21,445 bases of DNA. Source: Patescibacteria group bacterium. Lineage in GTDB: Bacteria > Patescibacteriota > Doudnabacteria > UBA920. The stretch's first letter is position 1, and the number at the start of each line of letters is the position of its first letter. The stretch spans positions 1 to 21,445 of the forward strand of contig JAMCYA010000030.1 of NCBI GenBank assembly GCA_023473845.1, in the 5' to 3' direction. The notes below the pieces were generated by a model. The model was not told the DNA's origin, did no database searches, and worked only from the letters and a program-made list of their open reading frames with translations. Shown here in pieces: positions 7,677-15,207 of the stretch. The position numbers and the translations under genes were made by a program.

Positions 7677-8285
7677 TTATATTTCCCGGCGGCCTTCCAT
7701 GGCCCGGGTCAGGGTAATATCGTCCGCATATTCCAAATCGCCGCCCATGGGCAGGCCGCGGGCGATTCTGGTAATTACCAGCTGCGGGGCTTGCTGTTTG
7801 AGAATTTTCTGCAGATGCATGGCCGTGGTTTCGCCCTCCAAAGAAGGATTGGTGGCAATGATTATCTCCCTGACCGCGTCCGGCCGGCTTACGCGGGCCA
7901 CCAGAGAATCAATCTTCAAATGTTCCGGGCCCACGCCTTCCAAAGGGTTGAGCACTCCGCCCAAAACATGGAACACGCCCTTAAAATTTCCGGTCTTGTC
8001 TATGGCCAGGGCATCCAGCGGTTCTTCCACCACGCAAATCAGGCCCTGGTCGCGCCGTTCGTCCGTGCATACGGAGCAGGGATCCGTTTCCACCATATTG
8101 TGGCAAACACTGCAAAAAGTCACGTTCTGTTTCAGGTTGGCCACGGCGCCAGCCAGGGATTCCAAATCCAGGCTGTCTTTTTTCAACAGATAAAACGCCA
8201 GGCGTTGGGCGGTCTTGGGGCCGATGCCGGGTAAACGGGAAAACTCGTTGATAAGTTTTTGAATGGAGGAGGGGAGGCGGGTCAT
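7677..8285 (-). CDS. recR: Recombination mediator protein RecR
   Basis: A 202-residue protein of standard length that works with RecO (and RecF) to load RecA on gapped DNA. The N-terminal helix-hairpin-helix reads FSRLPGIGPKTAQRLAFYLL (15-34). A four-cysteine zinc finger follows (C58, C61, C70, C73). The Toprim domain starts at about 82 (ICVVEEPLDALAIDKTG), and the C-terminal Walker-like part ends in ARGLPMGGDLEYADDITLTRA. It starts 4 bases downstream of the dnaB stop, so it is probably co-transcribed with and coupled to dnaB. Confidence 0.95.
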   Translation of the reverse strand: MTRLPSSIQKLINEFSRLPGIGPKTAQRLAFYLLKKDSLDLESLAGAVANLKQNVTFCSVCHNMVETDPCSVCTDERRDQGLICVVEEPLDALAIDKTGNFKGVFHVLGGVLNPLEGVGPEHLKIDSLVARVSRPDAVREIIIATNPSLEGETTAMHLQKILKQQAPQLVITRIARGLPMGGDLEYADDITLTRAMEGRREI

Positions 8286-8289
8286 GGGC

Positions 8290-9684
8290 TTAAACTTCTT
8301 CGGGGTTAAGCTGGTTTAAGGAACTCATTACGGCCTGGGGGCTGATATCGAAAGTCTTATCCAAATTCTTAAAGCTGGTTTTGTCCGCGTCAAAAAACAA
8401 ATCTACCTCGCCGGTCGGGCCATTGCGGTGCTTTTTAATATGGATTTCGGCAATATTGGGCCGGCGGGAATCCTTGCCTTTGTACATGTCTTCACGGTAA
8501 ATAAACATCACCACGTCCGCGTCCTGTTCAATGGAACCGGACTCGCGCAAGTCCGCCAGCTGCGGCACCTTGTCCGGGCGGTTTTCCACGCCGCGGGAAA
8601 GTTGGGACAGGGCAATTACGGGAATGTTCAGCTCGCGGGCTAAAATTTTCAGGCTGCGGGAAATTTCGGAAACTTCCTGCACGCGGTTGTCCGTATTCTT
8701 GCCGGACATCAGCTGCAAATAGTCAATCACCAGCATGCCGACATTGTGCTCCATGTGGAGGCGCCGCGCCTTGGTGCGGACTTCCATTACGCTGCTGCCG
8801 GCCGCGTCGTCAATAAATATCGGGGCCTCGGACAGCACGCCCATGGCTTCGCCGATTTTTTCAAAATCCTCGTCGTTCAAATGCCCGGTGCGGATTTTCC
8901 ACAAATTCACGTCGCTCTGCGCGGACAGCAGGCGGTCGACCAGCTGGTCTTTGCTCATTTCCAAAGAAAAAATCCCCACCGGCACTTTGGAAGTCACGCC
9001 CACGTGGCGGATAATATCCAAAGCCAAAGAAGTTTTGCCCATGGAAGGCCGCGCCGCCAGAATAATCAGGTCGGACTTCTGCATGCCGCCCAGTTTTTGG
9101 TCCAAATCCACAAAGCCCGTGGCTACGCCCCGGAGCTTGCCCTGGTCGCGGTGCAATTCGTCAATGCGCTCAAAAGTCGCGGACAAAATGTTGTTAATGG
9201 AAACGAAATTCTGCTTCAGGTGTTTTTGGGATACGCCAAAAATCTGGGTTTCGGCCTTATCCAAAATCTGCTCAATTTCGGCGTCCTCGTCGTACGCCAG
9301 ATTGTTGATTTCCCCGGCCGTGGAAATCAACCGCCTGAGCGTGCCTTTTTTCCTGACAATGAAAGCATAGTGGACCACATTGGCGGCCGAAGGCACGGAA
9401 TTAATCAGTTCCGTGAGGTAGCTGCCCCCGCCGACCTTGTCCAAGGCCTTTCTTTCTTCCAGGGCATTAGTCACGGTCAAAATATCAATGGAAACGCTTT
9501 TGGCAAACAAGGACTGCATGGCCTCGTAAATCAGCCGGTTGCGGTTGTCGTAAAAATCGTCCGGGGAAATTACGTCGGCAATCTTAATAATTGCGTCTTT
9601 ATCGAGCATGAGGGAGCCCAGAACCGAAACTTCGGCTTCGGGCGACTGGGGCGGTAAGCGGACTGCGGTTTGGTTATCTGCCAT
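8290..9684 (-). CDS. dnaB: Replicative DNA helicase DnaB
   Basis: The 5'-3' ring helicase of the replication fork. It has 464 residues, close to the usual length. The N-terminal primase-interacting domain (PPQSPEAEVSVLGSLMLD..., about 11-110) joins through a linker to a RecA-like ATPase domain. Walker A is ARPSMGKTS (211-219), the catalytic glutamate is in FSLEMSKDQL, Walker B is MLVIDYLQLM (317-326, D321), and the distal part has LSQLSRGVENRPDK and LRESGSIEQDAD. No intein is seen. The leader has a good -10, with no Shine-Dalgarno before the ATG. Confidence 0.96.
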   Translation of the reverse strand: MADNQTAVRLPPQSPEAEVSVLGSLMLDKDAIIKIADVISPDDFYDNRNRLIYEAMQSLFAKSVSIDILTVTNALEERKALDKVGGGSYLTELINSVPSAANVVHYAFIVRKKGTLRRLISTAGEINNLAYDEDAEIEQILDKAETQIFGVSQKHLKQNFVSINNILSATFERIDELHRDQGKLRGVATGFVDLDQKLGGMQKSDLIILAARPSMGKTSLALDIIRHVGVTSKVPVGIFSLEMSKDQLVDRLLSAQSDVNLWKIRTGHLNDEDFEKIGEAMGVLSEAPIFIDDAAGSSVMEVRTKARRLHMEHNVGMLVIDYLQLMSGKNTDNRVQEVSEISRSLKILARELNIPVIALSQLSRGVENRPDKVPQLADLRESGSIEQDADVVMFIYREDMYKGKDSRRPNIAEIHIKKHRNGPTGEVDLFFDADKTSFKNLDKTFDISPQAVMSSLNQLNPEEV

Positions 9685-9723
9685 ATTGGGAAAATTCTTA
9701 GTTTTGAATCAGGTTGCCTACTC

Positions 9724-9752
9724 ATTATAGCCTAATCAACTAAAACTAAAAA
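9724..9752 (-). promoter_or_regulatory. Promoter of dnaB-recR
   Basis: The minus strand carries a perfect TATAAT (9729-9724) about 40 bases before the dnaB ATG. The -35 is weak (TTTTTA, 9752-9747, 17-base spacer) in a T-rich tract. The predicted leader is about 33 bases. Confidence 0.55.
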
Positions 9753-9811
9753 TAGCGTAAAAGGCCCTGTTTTCAGCCTATTTGTGGGTATTCGGTAGAT
9801 TAACGGTGGAC

Positions 9812-9843
9812 AACAAAACAGCCCCTACAAGGGGCTGTTTTAA
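9812..9843 (-). terminator. Terminator of cysS
   Basis: A perfect 11-bp stem, AAAACAGCCCC (9815-9825) with GGGGCTGTTTT (9831-9841), encloses a 5-base loop and lies about 25 bases past the cysS stop. The stem itself supplies T-runs on both strands. The stretch between it and dnaB holds only the dnaB promoter. Confidence 0.85.
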
Positions 9844-9865
9844 GCGTTTCCATGCACTTTTTGGG

Positions 9866-11266
9866 TTAGAGACTGATTTTCCGCTTGATTTTCTGGCCTT
9901 CCGGTGTGTCTAAGACTTCGTAATCCAAATCTTCAATCTGTTTTCTAAGCTCGTCGGATTTGGCAAAGTTCTTGCCCTCACGCGCAATTCGCCTCTGATT
10001 TTTTAAATTAACCACTTCTTCTGGTAAAGACCAATCCTCAAGCGGTCTAAAATAATACTGGACTTCATCTGAATCTACATCCAAGCCCAAAATTTGATTA
10101 TATTCCTTGTACTCAGTAAGATGCTTGTTCATACCAGCAAGTAACTGAGGTATATTAAGATTGTTTTGAGCCATCTCTAAATCACACTCAGTGGTCTTTC
10201 CTTTATCTTCATTTCTCTGAGCCTCTATTATGCTCGCCAGATTATGCAAAGCACCAATGAAATTTTCAAGTACAAAGTTCATTTGTTCTTGGTACCCAGT
10301 CTGCAAACACAAATACCTAAACGATACGCCTGCTATTTTTTTTGCAATTTTTTTCTCAAGGTCTTTTAGTATATAAAAATTCCCTGCACTTTTAGCCATC
10401 TTTTTTCCATCAACCAAGAGGTGCTCGGAATGGAACCAATGATGCACGAAATTTCCTTTGCCGAATAGAGCCTGGGACTGAGCAATTTCGTTGGTATGGT
10501 GGGGGAAAACTAAGTCCACGCCGCCAGTATGAATATCTGTAGGTTCACCGTTAAAGCCAATCCTGTTGATTACTGAACACTCAATATGCCAACCGGGCCG
10601 TCCATTCATAATTTTTATTTCATTGTCACCGCACTCATCCTGCCAGAAAATTTGACCATCTGTTTCTGGGTTGTGGGCCTTCCACAAAACAAAATCGCTT
10701 AAATTATCTTTTTCGTACTCATCCACGGATACGCGGGCGCCAATTTTTTTGCCCTCCAAAAATTTATGACCGACCAGTTCGCCATAGTCGCCAATGTTTT
10801 GTTGGTACTTTTCAATGCTGAAGTAGATACCGTCTTCGGCGACATAAGCCAAACCCTTTTTGACCAAATCCACAATAAATTTCTGGATCTGAGGGATAAC
10901 GTCGGTAACCCGATAAAACGTTATTTCTTTGCGCAAAACATTTACCTCGTCCAGGTCTTTCTTAAACTCATCCAAATAGAATTGGGTAAACTCTCGCAAA
11001 TTATCAACTGTGGCATTCTTGCCGTACTTTTCAATCGTTCCTTTAATCGTTTTATCGTCAACATCCGTGATATTCATTACCCAAATCGGGTTAAGCTTGC
11101 TGTATTTTAAAGTCCTGTAAAGCAAATCCGCCAAGATATAACTGCGCAAATTGCCAATGTGGGCGTAGTTGTAAACCGTGGGCCCGCAGGTATACAGGTT
11201 CACGTGGCCGGGGTTGATGGGTTTAAACTCTTCTATTTTCTTGGTTAAGGTGTTGTATAGTTTCAT
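9866..11266 (-). CDS. cysS: Cysteinyl-tRNA synthetase
   Basis: Class I synthetase that charges tRNA-Cys; 466 residues, normal length. It has the HIGH motif as HIGN (36-39), KMSKS as KMAKS (289-293), and the expected zinc ligands C27, C230, H256 and E260 (YTCGPT, HIECSV, PHHTNE). The C-terminal region has the usual helical anticodon-binding fold. The ATG lies seven bases past the -10 element, so the mRNA is probably leaderless. Base composition is unusual: one internal 60-base line (10321-10380) has 16 G/C by my count, against 30 of 60 in a dnaB line (9061-9120), and codons favour A/T. This suggests a different history from its neighbours, although the enzyme looks intact. Confidence 0.96.
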   Translation of the reverse strand: MKLYNTLTKKIEEFKPINPGHVNLYTCGPTVYNYAHIGNLRSYILADLLYRTLKYSKLNPIWVMNITDVDDKTIKGTIEKYGKNATVDNLREFTQFYLDEFKKDLDEVNVLRKEITFYRVTDVIPQIQKFIVDLVKKGLAYVAEDGIYFSIEKYQQNIGDYGELVGHKFLEGKKIGARVSVDEYEKDNLSDFVLWKAHNPETDGQIFWQDECGDNEIKIMNGRPGWHIECSVINRIGFNGEPTDIHTGGVDLVFPHHTNEIAQSQALFGKGNFVHHWFHSEHLLVDGKKMAKSAGNFYILKDLEKKIAKKIAGVSFRYLCLQTGYQEQMNFVLENFIGALHNLASIIEAQRNEDKGKTTECDLEMAQNNLNIPQLLAGMNKHLTEYKEYNQILGLDVDSDEVQYYFRPLEDWSLPEEVVNLKNQRRIAREGKNFAKSDELRKQIEDLDYEVLDTPEGQKIKRKISL

Positions 11267-11272
11267 AGGCTA

Positions 11273-11301
11273 ATTCTACCAAAAAACCCGGGAAATAAAA
11301 A
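11273..11301 (-). promoter_or_regulatory. Extended -10 promoter of cysS (leaderless start)
   Basis: The minus strand reads TGG then TAGAAT (11278-11273), a TGn extended -10. The -35 is poor (TTTTTA, 11301-11296, 17-base spacer) and lies in the T-run of the preceding terminator. The cysS ATG is at 11266, exactly seven bases after the end of the -10. Confidence 0.6.
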
Positions 11302-11326
11302 ACCGCCCGGCAAAAAGCCTGGCGGT
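11294..11326 (-). terminator. Terminator of the antiporter gene
   Basis: A 10-bp stem with one mismatch (11302-11311 with 11317-11326) and a 5-base loop starts one base after the stop codon and is followed on the minus strand by six T's. Its T-run overlaps the -35 position of the cysS promoter. Confidence 0.85.
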
Positions 11327-11327
11327 C

Positions 11328-13034
11328 TTAGCTCATCATTTTAAGATGGCCTTCGCGCAAACGCTTAAGCCCGCGAAAAGAATGGTCGTCTTCCAAAATC
11401 TTGGCCAGATGCAAGCCGCTCATAAAATGCGGCGAGATGACGTAGTCGATATTCTGGTTGTACAAGTATTTAATTTCTTCCTCATCCTGGGCAATGAAAA
11501 TAAGTTTGGGACGGCGCTTCTTGCCCGCATTCAGCTTTTTTACCGCGTCCAACAGGGCAAGGTTGTCGTTTAAGTCCGGCACTGTGGAAATAATCAGCTT
11601 GGCATCGGACAGGTTTACCTGGTCCTGGATGTAGGTATCCGTAATGTCGCCGCACACCGCTTTGAGCCCCTCTTCCAAATATTTTTCCACCACCTCGGGG
11701 TTAAAATCCACCAGTACAAACGGCTGGCGGGTTTTGGATAAAGTTGCAATCAAGTGCCGGCCCATGCGGTGCCCGCCCACAATAATAACGTGGTTCTTGA
11801 GCACAGTCACATCCATATTCTTTTCCGCGCTGCCTTTGAAAAAATCCAAGTGCTTTAACATTGGCCTTAGCCAGTCATACAGCTTGGCCGAATTCATTAC
11901 CATGTAAGACGAGAGGGCGAATGTAATGATGCCGATAAAAGTCATCATGGAAACCTGGGCGCGGCTTAAAATTCCCAGCTTGTGGCCCAGCGCCACGAGA
12001 ATCAGGCTGAATTCGGAAATCTGCGCCACGGTCACGCCGGCAAAAAACCCGGTCCTGGGCTTATAGCCCTGCAGGGCCAAGAGCAGCATAACGATGAGCG
12101 GGTTGCCCAAAAGCACAAAAACCGAAACGGCTATGGCCGGAACCATCATGCTGCCAAAATCGCCAAAACCCAAGCCGGAACCCAGGACAATAAAAAAAAT
12201 AATAATGAAAAAATCCCTGAGAGGCTTGATGCGGGCGCTAATTTCGTAATGCACGGCGCTGCGCGCCAAAGCCAAGCCCGCAAGAAACCCGCCAATCTCC
12301 AAGGAAAAACCCACTACTGGCAGGGAAACGAAGGCGGCCAGGCCCAAGGCCCAGGCCAGGGAAAAAATCAGCAGCAATTCTTCCGACTTGCCAATTACAC
12401 GCACGGCTTTGGGAAAAACCTTGGCCGACATCCAGGCCACAAACAAAATAAGTATCAGCGCCCGCACCAGGGTAAACATCACGTTTTGCCAGATTGGCAG
12501 GCCGCTATACAGGCTGGCGGTTTCCGAAGACACGCTGGCCAGGGCCAGCAGGATTAGCACAGCCACAAAGTCCTGCATTAAAAACACGCCGACCACAATT
12601 TTGCCGTACAGGCTTTGCAGCTCCTTTTTTTCGGTGAGCAGCTTGACGATAATAATAGTGGAAGCAAAAGTCAGGGCGGGCGCCATAAACAGGGAAGAGG
12701 CGGGCGAAAAATGCAAAGCGCGCAAAAGCGCATAACCCAGCACGCTGGTGAAAAGTATCTGGCCCGCGCCTGTCAGCAGCGCGGTTTTGCCGATTTTTTT
12801 CAGCTGGGTAACATCTAATTCCAAGCCCACCATGAACAGCAACAGGGTAATGCCAATTTGGGAAAGGCTCTGCAAGGTTCCCCCCATATGCAGGCGGTAA
12901 TACCCGAAAGACCCCAAAATAATGCCTGTGAGAATGTAGGCAATAATGCTGGGCTGCTTGAGCAGGCTGATGATAAAAGCCACCAGGCCCGCCAAAATTA
13001 AGACAATTGTAAGTTCAAAAAATAAATTTTCCAC
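11328..13034 (-). CDS. CPA2-family cation:proton antiporter with RCK domain (Kef-type)
   Basis: A 568-residue protein. Residues 1-385 form about 12 membrane segments of the Na+/H+-exchanger fold, with family marks LLLFMVGLELD (64-74), VGVFLMQDFVAV (148-159, including the Q-D pair) and SLEIGGFLAGLALA (244-257). From about 412 a cytosolic RCK/TrkA-N domain follows (HVIIVGGHRMGRH, VLVDFNP with D443), which gates K+/H+ exchange in Kef-type proteins. The dinucleotide loop reads G-G-H-R-M-G, where the family usually has G-x-G-x-x-G: the second glycine is histidine. The start is GTG; the leader of about 31 bases lacks a Shine-Dalgarno. Whether K+ or Na+ is moved cannot be told. Confidence 0.88.
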   Translation of the reverse strand: MENLFFELTIVLILAGLVAFIISLLKQPSIIAYILTGIILGSFGYYRLHMGGTLQSLSQIGITLLLFMVGLELDVTQLKKIGKTALLTGAGQILFTSVLGYALLRALHFSPASSLFMAPALTFASTIIIVKLLTEKKELQSLYGKIVVGVFLMQDFVAVLILLALASVSSETASLYSGLPIWQNVMFTLVRALILILFVAWMSAKVFPKAVRVIGKSEELLLIFSLAWALGLAAFVSLPVVGFSLEIGGFLAGLALARSAVHYEISARIKPLRDFFIIIFFIVLGSGLGFGDFGSMMVPAIAVSVFVLLGNPLIVMLLLALQGYKPRTGFFAGVTVAQISEFSLILVALGHKLGILSRAQVSMMTFIGIITFALSSYMVMNSAKLYDWLRPMLKHLDFFKGSAEKNMDVTVLKNHVIIVGGHRMGRHLIATLSKTRQPFVLVDFNPEVVEKYLEEGLKAVCGDITDTYIQDQVNLSDAKLIISTVPDLNDNLALLDAVKKLNAGKKRRPKLIFIAQDEEEIKYLYNQNIDYVISPHFMSGLHLAKILEDDHSFRGLKRLREGHLKMMS

Positions 13035-13071
13035 GAACTCTTTTTGTTTCTTAACCTAAACTGTTTAAATT

Positions 13072-13100
13072 ATTATACCATAATTTGAAGCCAAACCCAA
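13072..13100 (-). promoter_or_regulatory. Promoter of the antiporter gene, interleaved with the adk promoter
   Basis: On the minus strand TTGGGT (13100-13095), a 17-base spacer and a TGG-preceded TATAAT (13077-13072), i.e. an extended -10. Its -35 falls inside the spacer of the divergent adk promoter. Confidence 0.75.
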
Positions 13101-13113
13101 TTTCCTGTATAAT
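13085..13113 (+). promoter_or_regulatory. Promoter of adk operon
   Basis: TTGAAG (13085-13090), a 17-base spacer and a perfect TATAAT (13108-13113). Transcription should begin near 13120, leaving only about 14 bases before the adk ATG, with no Shine-Dalgarno. The -35 lies within the spacer of the divergent antiporter promoter. Confidence 0.75.
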
Positions 13114-13133
13114 TATCGTATTAACCCAAATTT

Positions 13134-13706
13134 ATGGAACTCAATACGGTTTTTTTTATCGGTCCCCAGGGCAGCGGCAAAGGTACCCAGGCCAAAATGC
13201 TCGCAGCCAAACTTGGCTTTTTTTACTGGGAAATGGGCGGCATCCTGAGGCAGGTGGCGCAAGAGGAGACCGAGCTGGGCAAAAAAATCAAAGGCTTGAT
13301 TGACCAGGGTATTCTGCTTTCGGACGACCAGATTTACGAGGTCGTCAATTCCCGTTTTGCCCAGATTCCCAAAGACAAAGGCGTAATTTTTGACGGCATT
13401 CCCAGGCGTTTGGGCCAGGCCCAATTTTTGATGGATTTTTTGAAAAAACAGGGCAGAAAAAATTTTGTAACGCTGTATATCAACCTGCCCAAAGAAGAAA
13501 CTTTCAAACGGCTTAGGCTGCGGGCGGAAAAGGAAGGCCGCGCGGACGATACCCAGGAAGCAATTGAACTCAGGCTCAAGCAATACACCGAAGCCACCTT
13601 GCCGGTATTGGACTATTTGAACCAGGAAACCTCTTTTTTTGAAATTGACGGCACGCCAGCCATAGAAAAAGTCAGCGCCAAAATTAATGAAGCCCTGGGT
13701 ATTTAA
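13134..13706 (+). CDS. adk: Adenylate kinase (short-LID form)
   Basis: Converts ATP + AMP to 2 ADP in the cytosol. A 190-residue protein with P-loop GPQGSGKGTQ (10-19), an NMP-binding stretch with EMGGILRQ (33-40, matching the usual T-G-D-L-L-R), DGIPRR (87-92, the DGFPRT motif with its arginine) and RADDTQEAIELRLKQY (136-151), the R-x-D-D after the LID. The LID is only a short loop, with no zinc-finger insertion. It is the first gene of an adk-NMP kinase-map operon; adk-map adjacency is a remnant of the ribosomal spc-type gene order seen in many bacteria. Confidence 0.92.
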   Translation: MELNTVFFIGPQGSGKGTQAKMLAAKLGFFYWEMGGILRQVAQEETELGKKIKGLIDQGILLSDDQIYEVVNSRFAQIPKDKGVIFDGIPRRLGQAQFLMDFLKKQGRKNFVTLYINLPKEETFKRLRLRAEKEGRADDTQEAIELRLKQYTEATLPVLDYLNQETSFFEIDGTPAIEKVSAKINEALGI

Positions 13707-14324
13707 ATGAAGCAGCAGCCTCCCCTGAATATCATACTGCTCGGCGATCCGGCCTCGGGCAAAGCCACGCACGGGGCTTTTATTGCGCAGAAATACGGCA
13801 TGTATGATTTAGATATGGGACGGGAGCTCAGGGCGATTGCCAAAAACCCGAGACTGCGAAAAAAATACCGGCTGGACGAAACTTTGGAAAAGGGCAAGCT
13901 CACGCCCACGAAAATTGTCAGGCAGATTCTGCGCGACCGCATCCGTGCGGTGCCGAAAAACCAGGGCCTGCTTTTAAACGGCACGCCCAAAATGATTGGC
14001 GAGGCCAAGCTGGTGGCCAAATGGCTGAAAGAAGAAAACCGGGACACTCCTTTGTTTGTTTACATTTCCATCCCGCTGGCCGAAACTATCCGCCGTATGA
14101 CCAGCCGCAAGGAATATTTTAAGGGCAAATTCAGCAAACGGCCGGACGACAACAACCAGGCCCTAAAAAACCGCATTGCCTACTACAAAAAAAACATTAC
14201 CGAGGTCGTAAAGTTTTTTAAAACCCGATACCAGTTCAGAAAAATTTCCAGCCTGGGCACGATTGCCGGGGCCCGGAAAAAAATCCTAACCATGTTGGAG
14301 CAGTATGAAAAAAGGGGCCATTAA
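13707..14324 (+). CDS. Second adenylate-kinase-like nucleoside monophosphate kinase
   Basis: A 205-residue paralogue of the preceding gene, starting on the base after its stop. The P-loop is GDPASGKATH (13-22), so A20 stands where adenylate kinases have G or S. The DGFPRT motif is replaced by NGTPKM (91-96): the arginine that contacts AMP phosphate is lysine and the first aspartate is asparagine. The KRPDDNNQALKNRIAYY segment (144-160) keeps the R-x-D-D signature. The kinase fold is clear, but the changes in both substrate-contact motifs suggest altered specificity or weak activity; a true adenylate kinase is not assured. Its last 20 bases overlap the start of map, so the three genes are tightly coupled. 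Confidence 0.8.
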   Translation: MKQQPPLNIILLGDPASGKATHGAFIAQKYGMYDLDMGRELRAIAKNPRLRKKYRLDETLEKGKLTPTKIVRQILRDRIRAVPKNQGLLLNGTPKMIGEAKLVAKWLKEENRDTPLFVYISIPLAETIRRMTSRKEYFKGKFSKRPDDNNQALKNRIAYYKKNITEVVKFFKTRYQFRKISSLGTIAGARKKILTMLEQYEKRGH

Positions 14325-15066
14325 AACCCGGGAAGAAATTAGCCTGATTGCCGAAGGCGGCACAATCCTCCACGATATCCTCTACCGCACGGCGGCGCTT
14401 GCCAAGCCCGGCGTTTCTACCTGGGAACTGAACGAATTTGCGGAAAACGAAATCGCCAAAGCCGGCGGCAGGCCGAGCTTTAAAGGCTATGGCGGCAAAA
14501 AAAATCCCTACCCAGCCGGCCTGTGCACCTCGGTCAACAGCGAAGTCGTGCACGGCATTCCCTCCAAAAAGATACTTTTAAAAGACGGGGACATTGTGGG
14601 TCTTGATATTGGCATGGAATACAAAGAGTTGTTTACTGATACGGCCATTACCGTGCCCATTGGCAAAGTCTCGCCGCTGGCTGAAAAACTTTTGGAAGCC
14701 ACTCAAAAATCTTTGAATGCGGCCATTAAGCAAGCCAAACCCGGCAACCGCATAGGCGATATCAGTTTTGCCATTCAATCCACTGCCGAGGCCGCGGGTT
14801 TTTCCGTGGTGCGCGACTTAGTCGGCCATGGCGTGGGTTACGATGTGCACGAAGACCCGTCCGTGCCGTGCTACGGAAAAAAGGGGGCCGGGCAGGTTTT
14901 AATAACCGGCATGGTGCTGGCCATTGAACCCATGCTCTGCGAACACGAATATTTCGTAGACTTTGATCCGGACGGCTGGACTATCCGCACCAAAGACGGA
15001 GGGATATCGGCCCACTTTGAACATACCATTGCCATTACAGAGTACGGCGCAAGAATTCTCACCTGA
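14305..15066 (+). CDS. map: Methionine aminopeptidase, type I
   Basis: Removes the initiator methionine from new proteins. A 253-residue pita-bread-fold enzyme with the full dimetal site: D101 (GLDIGM), D112 (FTDTAI), H175 (VGHGVG), E208 (AIEPM) and E239 (FEHT). Substrate histidine H83 is in VVHGIP. Length is that of the plain type Ia form without N-terminal extension. The ATG at 14305 overlaps the upstream gene by 20 bases and has a short GGAG four bases upstream, one of the few Shine-Dalgarno-like sequences in the window. It stops with TGA and is followed by a strong terminator. Confidence 0.96.
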   Translation: MKKGAIKTREEISLIAEGGTILHDILYRTAALAKPGVSTWELNEFAENEIAKAGGRPSFKGYGGKKNPYPAGLCTSVNSEVVHGIPSKKILLKDGDIVGLDIGMEYKELFTDTAITVPIGKVSPLAEKLLEATQKSLNAAIKQAKPGNRIGDISFAIQSTAEAAGFSVVRDLVGHGVGYDVHEDPSVPCYGKKGAGQVLITGMVLAIEPMLCEHEYFVDFDPDGWTIRTKDGGISAHFEHTIAITEYGARILT

Positions 15067-15080
15067 ACATCTAATTTTTT

Positions 15081-15113
15081 AAAAGAATGCTTAAATTTAA
15101 GCATTCTTTTTTT
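15081..15113 (+). terminator. Terminator of adk-map operon
   Basis: A perfect 15-bp palindrome (15081-15095 with 15096-15110), whose centre AAATTT would open as the loop, runs into seven T's (15107-15113). It isolates the following gene from read-through. Confidence 0.93.
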
Positions 15114-15125
15114 ATTGTTTACGTC

Positions 15126-15155
15126 TTGACAAAATATCAATTTTGTGCTTAAATA
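15126..15155 (+). promoter_or_regulatory. Promoter of the PEP-CTERM gene with an internal inverted repeat
   Basis: A consensus TTGACA (15126-15131) is followed by TTAAAT after 17 bases, or TAAATA after 18 (15150-15155). An inverted repeat ACAAAAT (15129-15135), ATCA, then ATTTTGT (15140-15146), overlaps the -35 and fills the spacer, a position suited to a repressor operator. The inverted repeat is seen; the regulatory role is inferred. Confidence 0.55.
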
Positions 15156-15165
15156 AAAGCACCAT

Positions 15166-15202
15166 TCGGACAACCGGGTGGATTCCAAGTCCGAGGAGGA
15201 CT
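15166..15202 (+). promoter_or_regulatory. Strong Shine-Dalgarno within competing leader hairpins
   Basis: GAGGAGGA (15193-15200) lies 8 bases (counted from AGGAGG) before the TTG at 15208, an ideal ribosome site and the only strong one in the window. Two hairpins compete around it: TCGGAC (15166-15171) with GTCCGA (15189-15194), and AGTCC (15188-15192) with GGACT (15198-15202), which would place the Shine-Dalgarno in a small stem-loop. Confidence 0.6.
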
Positions 15203-15207
15203 ATAGT

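Noticed and set aside
8746..9657. A 303-codon plus-strand frame opposite dnaB
   Set aside because: It is fully antisense to an intact dnaB with all motifs, and its translation shows no recognisable domain; similar long antisense frames opposite the antiporter and dnaE were rejected for the same reason.
15178..15207. Upstream GTG start for the PEP-CTERM protein
   Set aside because: It would add ten charged residues before the signal peptide and bury the ideal Shine-Dalgarno inside the coding region.
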